A stretch of DNA of 36,695 bases from Lewinellaceae bacterium (GTDB lineage Bacteria; Bacteroidota; Bacteroidia; Chitinophagales; Saprospiraceae). Numbering within the stretch: the first letter of the stretch is position 1; each line of letters opens with the position of its first letter. The notes under the pieces are model-generated. The model worked only from the letters and a program-made list of their open reading frames with translations. It ran no database searches and was not told the origin of the DNA. Of the stretch, positions 1-7,750 are shown one piece after another. The translations under genes were made by a program, and so were the position numbers. The DNA is taken from NCBI GenBank assembly GCA_947459655.1, contig CANHEE010000017.1, positions 1 through 36,695 on the forward strand, in the 5' to 3' direction.

Positions 1-1010
1 CTTAGCGCCCTGATTGTGGCCACCAGGACAATTGCATCCGGTGAAAGACCTGCATAGCCACACTTGATGTCCATAAATTTTTCTGCACCCAAATCGGCTC
101 CAAAACCCGCTTCAGTAACTACGAAATCGCCCAACGACATGCCCATCTTAGTGGCAATAATGGTGTTGGTTCCCTGGGCAATATTGGCAAAAGGGCCTCC
201 ATGGAGAATTGCAGGATTACCCTCGAGGGTTTGCACAAGATTTGGCTTGATGGCATCTTTTAACAAAAGGGCCATTGCGCCTTCTGCCTTGAGGTCGCGG
301 GCATACACAGGTTTTTTATCAAAAGTAAAACCAATAAAAATAGCACCAAGGCGCTTTTTCAGGTCATCTATGTCTTTGCTCATGCAAAGGATGGCCATGA
401 CCTCTGATGCTGGAGTAATGTTGAATCCATCCTCTCGAGGAATACCATTGGCAGTTCCACCAAGGCCGATGATGATGTTGCGAAGAGATCTGTCATTCAT
501 ATCCATAACCCGTTTCCAGGTGATGGTGCGTGGATCAATATTGAGACTGTATTCTTTATTCTGTAAGTTATTGTCTATCAAAGCTGCCAGAAGATTATTG
601 GCCTTTTCAATTGCACCAAAATCACCTGTAAAATGCAGATTGATGTCTTCCATCGGGATGACCTGAGAATAACCACCACCTGCAGCTCCACCCTTGATTC
701 CGAAAACTGGTCCGAGAGAAGGTTCGCGTAGAACTGCAATGGTTTTTTTACCAATTTTATTCATACCGTCGGTGAGTCCAACGGTAACTGTTGTTTTCCC
801 TTCGCCGGCAGGTGTCGGATTGATCGCACTTACCAGCACCAGTTTTGCTTTCTTAATTTTATTTTCATCAATCAGATTCAGTGGTAATTTGGCCTTGTAC
901 TTTCCGTAGTATTCAAGATTGTCCTCAGCAATGTTGATGGTGTGGGCTATCTCTTTGATGTGGCGAAGCGGTGCATTTTGGGCTATTTCTAAGTCTGTTG
1001 GAAAAGACAT
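1..1010 (-). CDS. fhs: Formate--tetrahydrofolate ligase, N-terminal part (cut by left edge)
   Basis: The minus strand encodes about 336 residues from the ATG at 1010 and runs off the left edge. Formate-tetrahydrofolate ligase makes 10-formyl-THF from formate, ATP and THF in the cytoplasm, feeding one-carbon units to purine and formyl-Met synthesis. The nucleotide-binding loop [10 protein letters not shown] lies at residues 65-74, followed by [19 protein letters not shown] and the family segments around HFTGDFGAI and [15 protein letters not shown]. The family is usually about 555 residues, so roughly 60% is visible. The start fits the family, and a TATATTTG box lies about 43 bp upstream. It is divergent from the frameshifted barrel gene. 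The identification is secure; only the C-terminal part is unseen. Confidence 0.95.
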   Translation of the reverse strand, partial: MSFPTDLEIAQNAPLRHIKEIAHTINIAEDNLEYYGKYKAKLPLNLIDENKIKKAKLVLVSAINPTPAGEGKTTVTVGLTDGMNKIGKKTIAVLREPSLGPVFGIKGGAAGGGYSQVIPMEDINLHFTGDFGAIEKANNLLAALIDNNLQNKEYSLNIDPRTITWKRVMDMNDRSLRNIIIGLGGTANGIPREDGFNITPASEVMAILCMSKDIDDLKKRLGAIFIGFTFDKKPVYARDLKAEGAMALLLKDAIKPNLVQTLEGNPAILHGGPFANIAQGTNTIIATKMGMSLGDFVVTEAGFGADLGAEKFMDIKCGYAGLSPDAIVLVATIRAL

Positions 1011-1052
1011 ACTGTTTTGATCTTGTTTAGAAAGTTTTAAAAATAAATATGG

Positions 1053-1060
1053 CAAATATA
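1053..1060 (-). promoter_or_regulatory. Putative -7 promoter box for fhs
   Basis: On the minus strand this reads TATATTTG, matching the Bacteroidota -7 consensus TAnnTTTG, 42 nt upstream of the fhs ATG. The nearest upstream TTG (-33 candidate) is only 14 bp away, shorter than usual, so only the -7 element is supported. Confidence 0.35.
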
Positions 1061-1158
1061 GTATTTTAATTTATCAATCCTGCCTAGCATGAATCAGCGC
1101 ATTCAATGAGTTAATAAAATTTATTTAACACATTGATTAACGAACATTTAACGAGTTT

Positions 1159-1193
1159 TTGTCCCATCAAATTAACATCACTCCATACTTTTG
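1159..1193 (+). promoter_or_regulatory. Putative promoter of the HhH/outer-membrane gene
   Basis: TTG at 1159-1161 and TACTTTTG at 1186-1193 are separated by 24 bp. This resembles the Bacteroidota TTG-N(17-23)-TAnnTTTG promoter, with a spacer one base longer than typical. The start codon at 1218 would leave a leader of about 20 nt. The rest of the 207-bp gap to fhs is A+T-rich with nothing else recognised. Confidence 0.45.
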
Positions 1194-1217
1194 TGCACAC
1201 AATAAGCCAACAACTCT

Positions 1218-2894
1218 ATGAAAAGCAACCTGATTTGCCTGCTGGCATTGAACTTCCTATTTGGGCTTTGTCATGCCTTTGGTCAGCGCGATCTCATTCC
1301 TGCTGAATTGAAGACTGGCATGCCCGCCGAACTTTTTCCATCCATTGAAAATGCCATTGAAGAGCAAGACTGGAGTGCAGTAACAGAGCGTTTCGAGCAC
1401 TTTAAAAAGAACCCGTTTTGCATTAATAGTGCCACAATAGATGATTTTCAAAAATCAGGTTTGTTCAATGCGCATCAAATTGACCGGATTTTTTCGTGGA
1501 GAGAGGAAACGGGTGCTTTTCTGGAAATATTTGAATTACAAGCGATACCGGAATTTACTCTAGAGGAAATAAAAAAACTGTTGCCATTCATCTGTATTGA
1601 CAACAATAAGGAAGGTCTTTCGCTAAAAAAAGAATTTATCAATGCCAAGACCAGACTGAGTATGAGAAACGCAGTACTGCTCGAAAAAGCGCAGGGATAC
1701 AGCAATGGCAATTATCTCGGAAACCGTTTTTCACAATACCTTAGGTACAAGAAATCAAGTGAAAAATTCAGTCTCTCTGTCGCTTTGGAAAAGGATCCCG
1801 GCGAACCGTATCTGCAAATACCTAAAATTGTAATTTCTGACTTCACAACTTTTCATCTGAGATTTCCATGGAAAAAATGGGACTTCATACTGGGTGATTA
1901 CAGCGCAAGCTTCGGACAAGGACTAATCCTCATGCAAGATTTTGTTCCGGGAAAAAGTCCGCTGATTACAGAATTAAAACGAATTCCAAAAGTCATTAAG
2001 GCATATTCTTCGAGAGATGAGTCCTCGTTTTTCCGTGGTGCTGCAGTTAATATTCCTGTGAGCAGAAATATTAGTGTTGCTTTTCTGCAATCAGCAAGAC
2101 GAATTGATGGAAATATTCTTGTGGATAGTCTTAGCGATTTGCAGCAGTTTTCGGCATTTCAGTTTTCGGGTCTACACCGCACAAAAAGCGAAATTTCCGA
2201 TAAAAAAAGCGTCAAACAATTTACAATTGGTTCATCTGTACAGTATCAAAAGCGGAATGCTAATTTTGGCTGGCAGTTCATTTGGCATCATTTAAATAAG
2301 CAGGCCAGCCAATCAGGTTTGCTTTACCGAAAATATGCATTTGCAGGTAGAAATCTTCTGAATTCCAGCATAAATTACAGTTACATCCTTCACAACATAA
2401 ATTTTTTTGGTGAGAGTGGCATTTCAGATAATGGTGCCTTGGGGACATTGAACGGCCTTTTAGTGGGTGTGGACAAAACAATACAGGTCAGCTTTCTCTA
2501 CCGTTATTTCAGTCGTGAATTCCACAGCATGTACGCGTCGGCTATGTCTGAAACGGCCGGAAACAACAATGAAAAAGGCCTCTACTGGGGAGTTACGCTC
2601 TCACCACTTCGAAAAATTAAATTCGAAAACTTTTTAGATCTGTGGAAACACCCCTGGTTGAAATACCAGACAAATGCTCCATCTGTGGGACAGGAATATT
2701 TGTGTAAAATGACCTATAAACATAACAAAACCAATGAATTTTATCTGCAATTCCGATATTCCGTCAAGGAAAAAAATCAGCAGAAAAACAGTACTACCAA
2801 CCGTCTAGGTACAGTCAGTGCACAACAACTCAGACTCCACTTTTCCCCAAATAACAGCAAAAATGAGGTGGCAATGCCGCGCAGAATTTTCTGA
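1218..2894 (+). CDS. Helix-hairpin-helix domain outer-membrane protein, frameshifted N-terminal part
   Basis: The 558-residue reading frame has a signal peptide (residues 1-22, cleavage near CHAFGQ) and a ComEA-like helix-hairpin-helix region around residues 70-130, with the NSATIDDF motif and the spaced GAF-EIFELQAI repeat. A long stretch of alternating aromatic and polar strands follows, suggesting an outer-membrane beta-barrel. Proteins with this architecture are common in Bacteroidota and of unknown function; the HhH unit alone does not prove DNA uptake. The frame ends early in an unrelated tail (EVAMPRRIF) after about residue 549. The expected barrel end continues in the next frame at 2818-3252, so the whole protein would be about 677 residues. 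The shift can be explained by one extra base in the A-run at 2859-2863 or in the C-run at 2845-2848. Confidence 0.75.
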   Translation: MKSNLICLLALNFLFGLCHAFGQRDLIPAELKTGMPAELFPSIENAIEEQDWSAVTERFEHFKKNPFCINSATIDDFQKSGLFNAHQIDRIFSWREETGAFLEIFELQAIPEFTLEEIKKLLPFICIDNNKEGLSLKKEFINAKTRLSMRNAVLLEKAQGYSNGNYLGNRFSQYLRYKKSSEKFSLSVALEKDPGEPYLQIPKIVISDFTTFHLRFPWKKWDFILGDYSASFGQGLILMQDFVPGKSPLITELKRIPKVIKAYSSRDESSFFRGAAVNIPVSRNISVAFLQSARRIDGNILVDSLSDLQQFSAFQFSGLHRTKSEISDKKSVKQFTIGSSVQYQKRNANFGWQFIWHHLNKQASQSGLLYRKYAFAGRNLLNSSINYSYILHNINFFGESGISDNGALGTLNGLLVGVDKTIQVSFLYRYFSREFHSMYASAMSETAGNNNEKGLYWGVTLSPLRKIKFENFLDLWKHPWLKYQTNAPSVGQEYLCKMTYKHNKTNEFYLQFRYSVKEKNQQKNSTTNRLGTVSAQQLRLHFSPNNSKNEVAMPRRIF

Positions 2895-3252
2895 TTATAG
2901 AGCGACCGCTAACTCAAAGGGCTCAATGTTGTACACCGATTTGCACTGGAGACCCGAAACAATTCCAATTTCTTTGAATACGCGCTTTTGTATTTTTTCT
3001 ACATCCGATTTTGACAGTCGTATTTATGCATTCGAAAACTCCTTCTCCGGAAGTTTTGCACTTACCGGCATTTATGGAAAAGGCCGGCGATATTATGTCA
3101 ATTTGAAATACACTGGAATAAAGGATATTTCTATTGAATGTCGACTGTCGCAAACATATACTTCAAACAGTAGCTCATCAGGCAGTGGTAATGATTTTAT
3201 TATGGGCAACAAAAGAACGGAGATCGGTTTACAAATCAACTACCAAAAATAA
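2818..3252 (+). pseudogene. C-terminal barrel fragment of the same HhH protein, out of frame
   Basis: This frame holds the missing end of the gene that starts at 1218. From about KMRWQCRAEF onward it reads as strong beta-strands with aromatic girdles and closes with GNKRTEIGLQINYQK, an ending typical of Bacteroidota outer-membrane barrels. The Met at 2818 lies inside the upstream frame and is probably not a real start. The fragment has no signal peptide and would not be exported alone. The stop is 8 bp from the convergent murI stop. The break may be a sequencing or assembly error in a homopolymer, or a real inactivating mutation; the sequence cannot decide. Confidence 0.7.
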
Positions 3253-3260
3253 ATATGAAA

Positions 3261-4079
3261 TTAATGTATCTGTATTTGTTCACTGCTGGAACGCTTGCCA
3301 AAGAAAAGCTCGCTCTGCTCATCAAAGAAGGCCGCAGATTCAGTCGTCTGAAAACGGATGCCGGCATTCTTACTACAACGGGACTCAATCTCAGGATGAC
3401 GAACCAGATAGTCCTCCAAACTGTGAACTACAATTTCTCCCTGGGTTACAATTCTGATGTGAGTAGGCATAAATTCTTTCAACTTATGCATAAGCAGCGG
3501 ATAGTGTGTACAGCCAAGCAATACTGTATCAATCCTCGAAGATTGCACAAGGAGGTTGCGGATGTGCTTCTGAATAAAATAATCAGCACCGGCATCCAGA
3601 TGCTCACCATTTTCCACGAGGGGAACCCACATCGGACAGGCCTCCTGAAAAACCTTCAGGTCAGGGAAAAACTTGCCGATTTCTATGGGGTAAGACTTAG
3701 AGTTGACTGTCCCTTTGGTCGCAAAAATTCCAATATGCTTGGTCTGACTATATCTGCCAATCACTTCGGTTGTCGGACGAATGACACCGAGAACCCTTCT
3801 GTCAGGGGCAAGTCTTGGAAGGTCGCGCATCTGAATGCTGCGCAAGGCATGTGCGGAAGCAGTATTACAGGCAAGAATTACGAGGTTACAGCCTTCATCA
3901 AACAATTTTTCAACACATTGCAGCGTGTACTTGTAAACTGTTTCAAAAGACCGCGTACCATACGGACTTCTCGCATTGTCTCCGAGGTACAGATAATCGT
4001 ACTGAGGCAAATGCTGATGAAGCTCTTTCAGAATGGTCAGTCCGCCGAATCCGGAATCAAAAACACCTATTGGTCCCAT
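3261..4079 (-). CDS. murI: Glutamate racemase
   Basis: This 272-residue cytoplasmic enzyme interconverts L- and D-glutamate, supplying D-Glu for peptidoglycan. Family motifs are complete: GVFDSGFGGL at residues 5-14 (Asp8), LGDNARSPYGTRS at 32-44, the first catalytic Cys71 in ACNTASA, and the second catalytic Cys190 in GCTHYPLL followed by an essential His. Length is normal. The ATG is 3 bp downstream of the kdsB stop, so the two genes are very probably co-transcribed from a promoter upstream of kdsB. It converges with the frameshifted barrel gene. A long reading frame on the opposite strand (3255-4196) is its antisense shadow. Confidence 0.96.
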   Translation of the reverse strand: MGPIGVFDSGFGGLTILKELHQHLPQYDYLYLGDNARSPYGTRSFETVYKYTLQCVEKLFDEGCNLVILACNTASAHALRSIQMRDLPRLAPDRRVLGVIRPTTEVIGRYSQTKHIGIFATKGTVNSKSYPIEIGKFFPDLKVFQEACPMWVPLVENGEHLDAGADYFIQKHIRNLLVQSSRIDTVLLGCTHYPLLMHKLKEFMPTHIRIVTQGEIVVHSLEDYLVRHPEIESRCSKNAGIRFQTTESAAFFDEQSELFFGKRSSSEQIQIH

Positions 4080-4082
4080 ACA

Positions 4083-4832
4083 TTAGTTTATAAATTTTGC
4101 AAGATCTTCCGGAGTGTCTATTCCTCGGGTTTCCATTTCTGTTTCAGCAACACCAATGGAAAAACCATTTTCAAGCCAGCGCAATTGTTCAAGTGACTCA
4201 GCCTTTTCAAGCGGTGAGACCGGCAACTCAGAAATTTTAGGAAGCACTTCAGATCTGAATGCATACATACCGATGTGCTTGAAAAAAACCGCTTGCTGCA
4301 ACCATTCATTTTGTTCAAAACCACGCACATAAGGAATGGGGTGGCGGCTGAAATAAAGGGCTTTACGATCAGAGGAACATACCGCTTTTACGATGTTGGG
4401 ATTGAATAGTACATCAGTATCGTCGATCCTTCTTACAAGCGTAGCTATATCGCATGAGGGATTATCTATCATAAACTGAAGAAGCAAATCAATCTGCTCC
4501 GGCCGAATAAATGGTTCATCGCCCTGAACATTCAAAATTATTTCTTCCAAATCAGAGGGAGCGAGGTCACGAAGTACAGCAGCGCATCTGTCTGTTCCAC
4601 TGGCAAGGAGGGGAGAGGTATATTTGACTTCGCAGAATTCACTCACGTGAGTGTAAATGCGTTCATCATCCGTCGCTACGATAATTCTGTCTACGAGTTT
4701 TGACTTTTTCACCTGCTCGACTACCCGGAATATCATGCTTTTGCCCATTATATCCACCAGTGGCTTGCCAGGAAAACGAGTAGAGGCAAAACGTGCAGGA
4801 ATGATGGCTGTGACGGATTTTTTCAAGATCAA
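4083..4832 (-). CDS. kdsB: 3-deoxy-manno-octulosonate cytidylyltransferase (CMP-Kdo synthetase)
   Basis: The enzyme activates Kdo with CTP for lipopolysaccharide inner-core assembly in the cytoplasm. The nucleotide-binding segment IPARFASTRFPGKPL sits at residues 11-25, the metal-binding NVQGDEPFI at 101-109, and EQLRWLENG near the C-terminus. No ATG fits the N-terminus. In-frame TTG codons occur at 4832 and 4826, and the second gives MKKSVTAIIPARF, the spacing usual for KdsB, so 4826 may be the real start. An in-frame stop lies about 27 codons upstream... of the visible leader region, ruling out a much longer protein. It is followed after 3 bp by murI. Its partner in the pathway, waaA, is encoded at 27998. 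Confidence 0.94.
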   Translation of the reverse strand: MILKKSVTAIIPARFASTRFPGKPLVDIMGKSMIFRVVEQVKKSKLVDRIIVATDDERIYTHVSEFCEVKYTSPLLASGTDRCAAVLRDLAPSDLEEIILNVQGDEPFIRPEQIDLLLQFMIDNPSCDIATLVRRIDDTDVLFNPNIVKAVCSSDRKALYFSRHPIPYVRGFEQNEWLQQAVFFKHIGMYAFRSEVLPKISELPVSPLEKAESLEQLRWLENGFSIGVAETEMETRGIDTPEDLAKFIN

Positions 4833-4833
4833 G

Positions 4834-4848
4834 ATTTTTGCAAAAATA
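4834..4848 (-). promoter_or_regulatory. Palindrome-containing -7 box upstream of kdsB
   Basis: The minus strand reads TATTTTTG at 4848-4841, matching TAnnTTTG, and the following bases complete a perfect palindrome ATTTTTGCAAAAAT (4834-4847). The box ends 8 nt before the TTG at 4832, so the leader would be a few nucleotides at most. No well-spaced -33 TTG is visible. A nearly identical palindrome lies upstream of the phosphoribosyltransferase gene at 6297-6312. Confidence 0.45.
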
Positions 4849-4925
4849 TAAACTGTTGGTCAAAATAAGTGCTTTTCATTCATTAGTTTACCTTCATCAC
4901 TGAAAAACAATACATTAGAATCGCC

Positions 4926-5756
4926 ATGAAAACAATCACACTTTTACTATTTTTATTTTGTTGCGCAACGCTTTCGAGCGAAAGTTTTGGGCAAATTTAT
5001 GATCCGGGAAGTTTCAATTCGGGTTACGCATCATCATTTGACCGCTCCCGCATTTTATTTGCCAATCCAGCTTTACTTGATAATTATCCGATGCAGTACT
5101 TCTGTGCAGGAACCACTTCTACTTATCATTTTCAGGAGGTACAGCAATATCATTGTGGATTGTACTCGTGCTGGAGGAGGCAAAGCTTGGGACTTTCATC
5201 CTTGATTGTTGCCTCCGATTATTCATCTGCCGTCACGATCCAAGGTCAGTATGGCAGACAACTATTTGAAAATTTCCATACAGGTATCAGGGTAAAAATG
5301 ATGCACCTCAACTTTGGACCTTACGGCAATGATAATCGAGTCAATGCTGATTTTGGAATGCTTTACAGGTTGTCCTCACGGTGGCAATTGGCAATGTTAC
5401 TTCAGCAAATCCGTCCGGTGCAGATGGGCACCCAAGAACAAACCGGCCCTGCAATTTGCGCGGGATTAGCTTTCATTCCGTCAACCAAGGCGAGACTTAT
5501 AATGGAGCTTGAGCAGAGAACGACTTCAGGTATCGGTTTTCGCTGTGCATTAGAGTATAGTCCCCGGGCTCAAATTATTATAAAATCATTTCTACAAAGT
5601 CAGCCATCAAGATTTGGCTTTGGTATATCCTACAGAATAGCGAGGAATGTTGTACTGGAGAGCATTGGTATTTACCATCCGGTTTTGGGACTGAGCACGG
5701 GGTTGGATGTAAAAATCCTAAGTCATAATTTGAAAAAAAAAGTCCCGGATGACTAA
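4926..5756 (+). CDS. Predicted outer-membrane beta-barrel protein of unknown function
   Basis: This 276-residue protein starts with a signal peptide (residues 1-22, ending SESFGQ). It then shows the pattern of small Bacteroidota barrels of the PorV/PorQ/PorP-like kind: an early FANPALLDNYP segment near residue 46, repeated 10-12 residue amphipathic strands, and glycine-rich turns. I cannot place it in a named family with confidence; a T9SS-associated outer-membrane protein is one possibility. It is divergent from kdsB-murI (93 bp gap) and converges with the phosphoribosyltransferase gene. The ATG at 4926 is directly followed by the hydrophobic core of the signal peptide. A basic KKK segment at the extreme C-terminus, after the last strand, is slightly unusual. 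Confidence 0.65.
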   Translation: MKTITLLLFLFCCATLSSESFGQIYDPGSFNSGYASSFDRSRILFANPALLDNYPMQYFCAGTTSTYHFQEVQQYHCGLYSCWRRQSLGLSSLIVASDYSSAVTIQGQYGRQLFENFHTGIRVKMMHLNFGPYGNDNRVNADFGMLYRLSSRWQLAMLLQQIRPVQMGTQEQTGPAICAGLAFIPSTKARLIMELEQRTTSGIGFRCALEYSPRAQIIIKSFLQSQPSRFGFGISYRIARNVVLESIGIYHPVLGLSTGLDVKILSHNLKKKVPDD

Positions 5757-5799
5757 AAATTCTTAACAAAATTTGACAATGATGAATTATGGTTTTCCA

Positions 5800-6288
5800 T
5801 CACAACAGATAGACTGCCGGCTCATCAAGGTTAACATCGATATGCTCTTGAAAAGTGGTGGCCAATGAAATACCAAAGTAAGTTATTGCAATGGGAAAGG
5901 ATTTGTGCTTGCGATCAACAAGTACTATGGTCTCAATTTTCTTAGGTAAAATATTGAGCAATGGTTTGACCGCGTAGAATATGGTTCTCCCTGTGTTGGC
6001 AACATCGTCTACAATGAGAATCGTTTTGCCGCTAAGTGAATCAAGAGGCATGTCGATAGTCACTTCACCTCCAACGGGATTTGCCGGATTTAACCGTATG
6101 CTCGTGAGTAAAATGCTTTTTCCTCTGGCTAAACTCTTCAATTCATCCACAATCAGGTTGGCAAAACGGAGCCCATTGTTGTTGATTCCGGCTACGATGA
6201 TTTCGCTCTCATTGTAGTTGTTTTCCAGAATCTGAATTGCAAGCCGCTTAATTTTCTGAGAAATCTGTTTTTGATGAAGAATTTGCAT
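5800..6288 (-). CDS. PyrR-like phosphoribosyltransferase
   Basis: This 162-residue type I phosphoribosyltransferase carries the PRPP-binding loop ILIVDDVANTGRT at residues 90-102 (Asp94, Asp95) and an upstream GINNNGLRFA segment at 35-43 resembling the R/G-rich PPi loop. Size and layout match PyrR/uracil phosphoribosyltransferase-like proteins, which transfer the phosphoribosyl group of PRPP to a pyrimidine base; in Firmicutes PyrR also binds pyr mRNA. No pyrimidine gene or PyrR-binding mRNA loop is visible nearby, so a regulatory role is not supported here. Substrate is uncertain, and hypoxanthine/guanine relatives are possible. It is transcribed divergently from the Fe-S gene across a palindromic promoter. 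Confidence 0.8.
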   Translation of the reverse strand: MQILHQKQISQKIKRLAIQILENNYNESEIIVAGINNNGLRFANLIVDELKSLARGKSILLTSIRLNPANPVGGEVTIDMPLDSLSGKTILIVDDVANTGRTIFYAVKPLLNILPKKIETIVLVDRKHKSFPIAITYFGISLATTFQEHIDVNLDEPAVYLL

Positions 6289-6304
6289 AAAAAGTATATT
6301 TTTG
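6271..6304 (+). promoter_or_regulatory. Putative promoter of the Fe-S/MFS/paaEB block
   Basis: TTG at 6271-6273 is followed after 23 bp by TATTTTTG at 6297-6304, fitting TTG-N(17-23)-TAnnTTTG. The -33 element lies inside the beginning of the divergent phosphoribosyltransferase gene. Transcription would leave a leader of about 50 nt before the ATG at 6360. Confidence 0.5.
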
Positions 6305-6312
6305 CAAAAATA
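6297..6312. repeat. 16-bp perfect palindrome with back-to-back -7 boxes
   Basis: TATTTTTGCAAAAATA is its own reverse complement. Each half is a TAnnTTTG -7 box, one facing the Fe-S gene (6360, +) and the other facing the phosphoribosyltransferase gene (6288, -). RNA polymerase, or a dimeric regulator, could bind the site in either orientation. A 14-bp version lies at 4834-4847. Confidence 0.6.
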
Positions 6313-6359
6313 AGAAAATTTATTTTACCATCATTTCAGGGGAAAGTAAACTAAAGTAT

Positions 6360-7718
6360 ATGCAGCAAATCATTTTTATTTTAGTGGCATTGGTAGCGCT
6401 TGGACTGGCTTTCAGACAATTTGCCAAACTTAGGAGAAACATCCTCTTAGGTAAAGATGAGCAAATCGGGGGAAACCATTCTGAACGATGGAAAAATGTG
6501 ATGCTTATCGCATTCGGGCAACAGAAAATGTTTACGAGATGGACTCCTGCTATTTTTCACTTTTTCATTTACGCTGCATTTTTACTCACCCAGGTCGAAC
6601 TGATAGAAATTTTCGTTGATGGAACTTTCGGTACTCACCGTTTTTTCTCTCCTTACCTCGGTGGCTTCTACACTTTCATTATCAATTTTATCGAAACGCT
6701 GTCGGTATTGGCATTTGTTGCCACTTTTGTTTTCCTCTACCGCAGGAATATCATGAAGATTGCAAGATTTCAAAAGCCGGAAATGAATGGTTGGCCTTCT
6801 CTGGATGCAAATCTGATATTGGTTTTTGAGATAGTCCTTCTTATTGGAATTTTCAGCATGAACGGAGCAGATGTCCTCCTCCAACAGGCCGGAAACGAGC
6901 ATTACATCGACACCGGACACCTGTTCTTTAGCTCCATAATAGGCCAAAATTTATTTGGGAACTTTTCTACAGATTCACTGATATTGCTGGAAAGGTTTGG
7001 CTGGTGGCTGCACATCATTATGGTCTTTGTTTTCATGAACTACCTTCCGATTTCCAAGCACCTGCACGTATTTCTCGCATTTCCGAATGTGTATTACGGA
7101 AAACTCCATCCGAGAGGCGAAATGGAAAATATGCCGGAGATTATGAATGAGGTAAAATCCATGATGGGATTTACAGAGCCAACTGTCGGAGAACAAACAG
7201 AAATTCCTGAGTTTGGATCTAACGACGTCTTTTCCCTCAGCTGGAAGAATGTCATGGATGCCTATTCATGCACCGAGTGCGGAAGGTGCACCTCGGTTTG
7301 CCCGGCCAATCTCACAGGTAAAAAACTATCGCCGAGAAAAGTCATGATGGATGTGCGTGATCGTGCAACAGAAGTCGGCAGAAAATTAGACAGCGGTGAC
7401 TTGCAATTTGTCAGAAAGGACATAAAAGAAAGTGCAGTAAAACCTGACAGAGAAAATTTTGATGACGGCAAATCGCTTTTCGATTACATTACTCCTGAAG
7501 AGTTGCACGCATGTACTACCTGTAATGCCTGCGTCGAGGCATGTCCGGTAACCATCAATCCACTCGATATCATCCTAAAGATGCGTAGGTATGAAATACT
7601 GACCCTGTCCCAGGGACCTACAGACTGGATTCCCATGTTTACCAGTCTTGAAAACAGCGGTTGCGTATGGCAGATGACCACAGAACGCGACCAGTGGGTT
7701 AGCGAACTCAACAACTGA
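6360..7718 (+). CDS. Membrane-bound (Fe-S)-binding protein, HdrC/GlpC-like
   Basis: The 452-residue protein has an N-terminal membrane half with about five hydrophobic segments (roughly residues 3-18, 62-82, 93-125, 150-175, 215-235) resembling the cytochrome b/NarI-like part of Fe-S oxidoreductases. The C-terminal half carries two ferredoxin-like 4Fe-4S motifs: C304-x2-C307-x2-C310-x3-C314P and C385-x2-C388-x2-C391-x3-C395P. Such proteins pass electrons between the quinone pool and soluble partners. In other Bacteroidota this gene is typically followed by a CCG-domain subunit; here the next gene, 32 bp away, is an MFS transporter and no CCG protein is present in the window. The role in this organism is therefore open. 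Confidence 0.85.
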   Translation: MQQIIFILVALVALGLAFRQFAKLRRNILLGKDEQIGGNHSERWKNVMLIAFGQQKMFTRWTPAIFHFFIYAAFLLTQVELIEIFVDGTFGTHRFFSPYLGGFYTFIINFIETLSVLAFVATFVFLYRRNIMKIARFQKPEMNGWPSLDANLILVFEIVLLIGIFSMNGADVLLQQAGNEHYIDTGHLFFSSIIGQNLFGNFSTDSLILLERFGWWLHIIMVFVFMNYLPISKHLHVFLAFPNVYYGKLHPRGEMENMPEIMNEVKSMMGFTEPTVGEQTEIPEFGSNDVFSLSWKNVMDAYSCTECGRCTSVCPANLTGKKLSPRKVMMDVRDRATEVGRKLDSGDLQFVRKDIKESAVKPDRENFDDGKSLFDYITPEELHACTTCNACVEACPVTINPLDIILKMRRYEILTLSQGPTDWIPMFTSLENSGCVWQMTTERDQWVSELNN

Positions 7719-7750
7719 CCTGATTAGAACATATTATCAACCACCAAATT

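Noticed and set aside
64-909. Plus-strand reading frames at the left edge
   Set aside because: They lie opposite formate-tetrahydrofolate ligase, whose minus-strand motifs are intact.
1218-2894. Calling the HhH protein a ComEA competence factor
   Set aside because: The HhH unit is fused to a long barrel-like region, unlike the short ComEA; DNA uptake is not supported.
3255-4196. 313-residue plus-strand reading frame over murI and the kdsB end
   Set aside because: It is antisense to the complete, motif-bearing murI and shows no recognisable domain or signal; a shadow frame.
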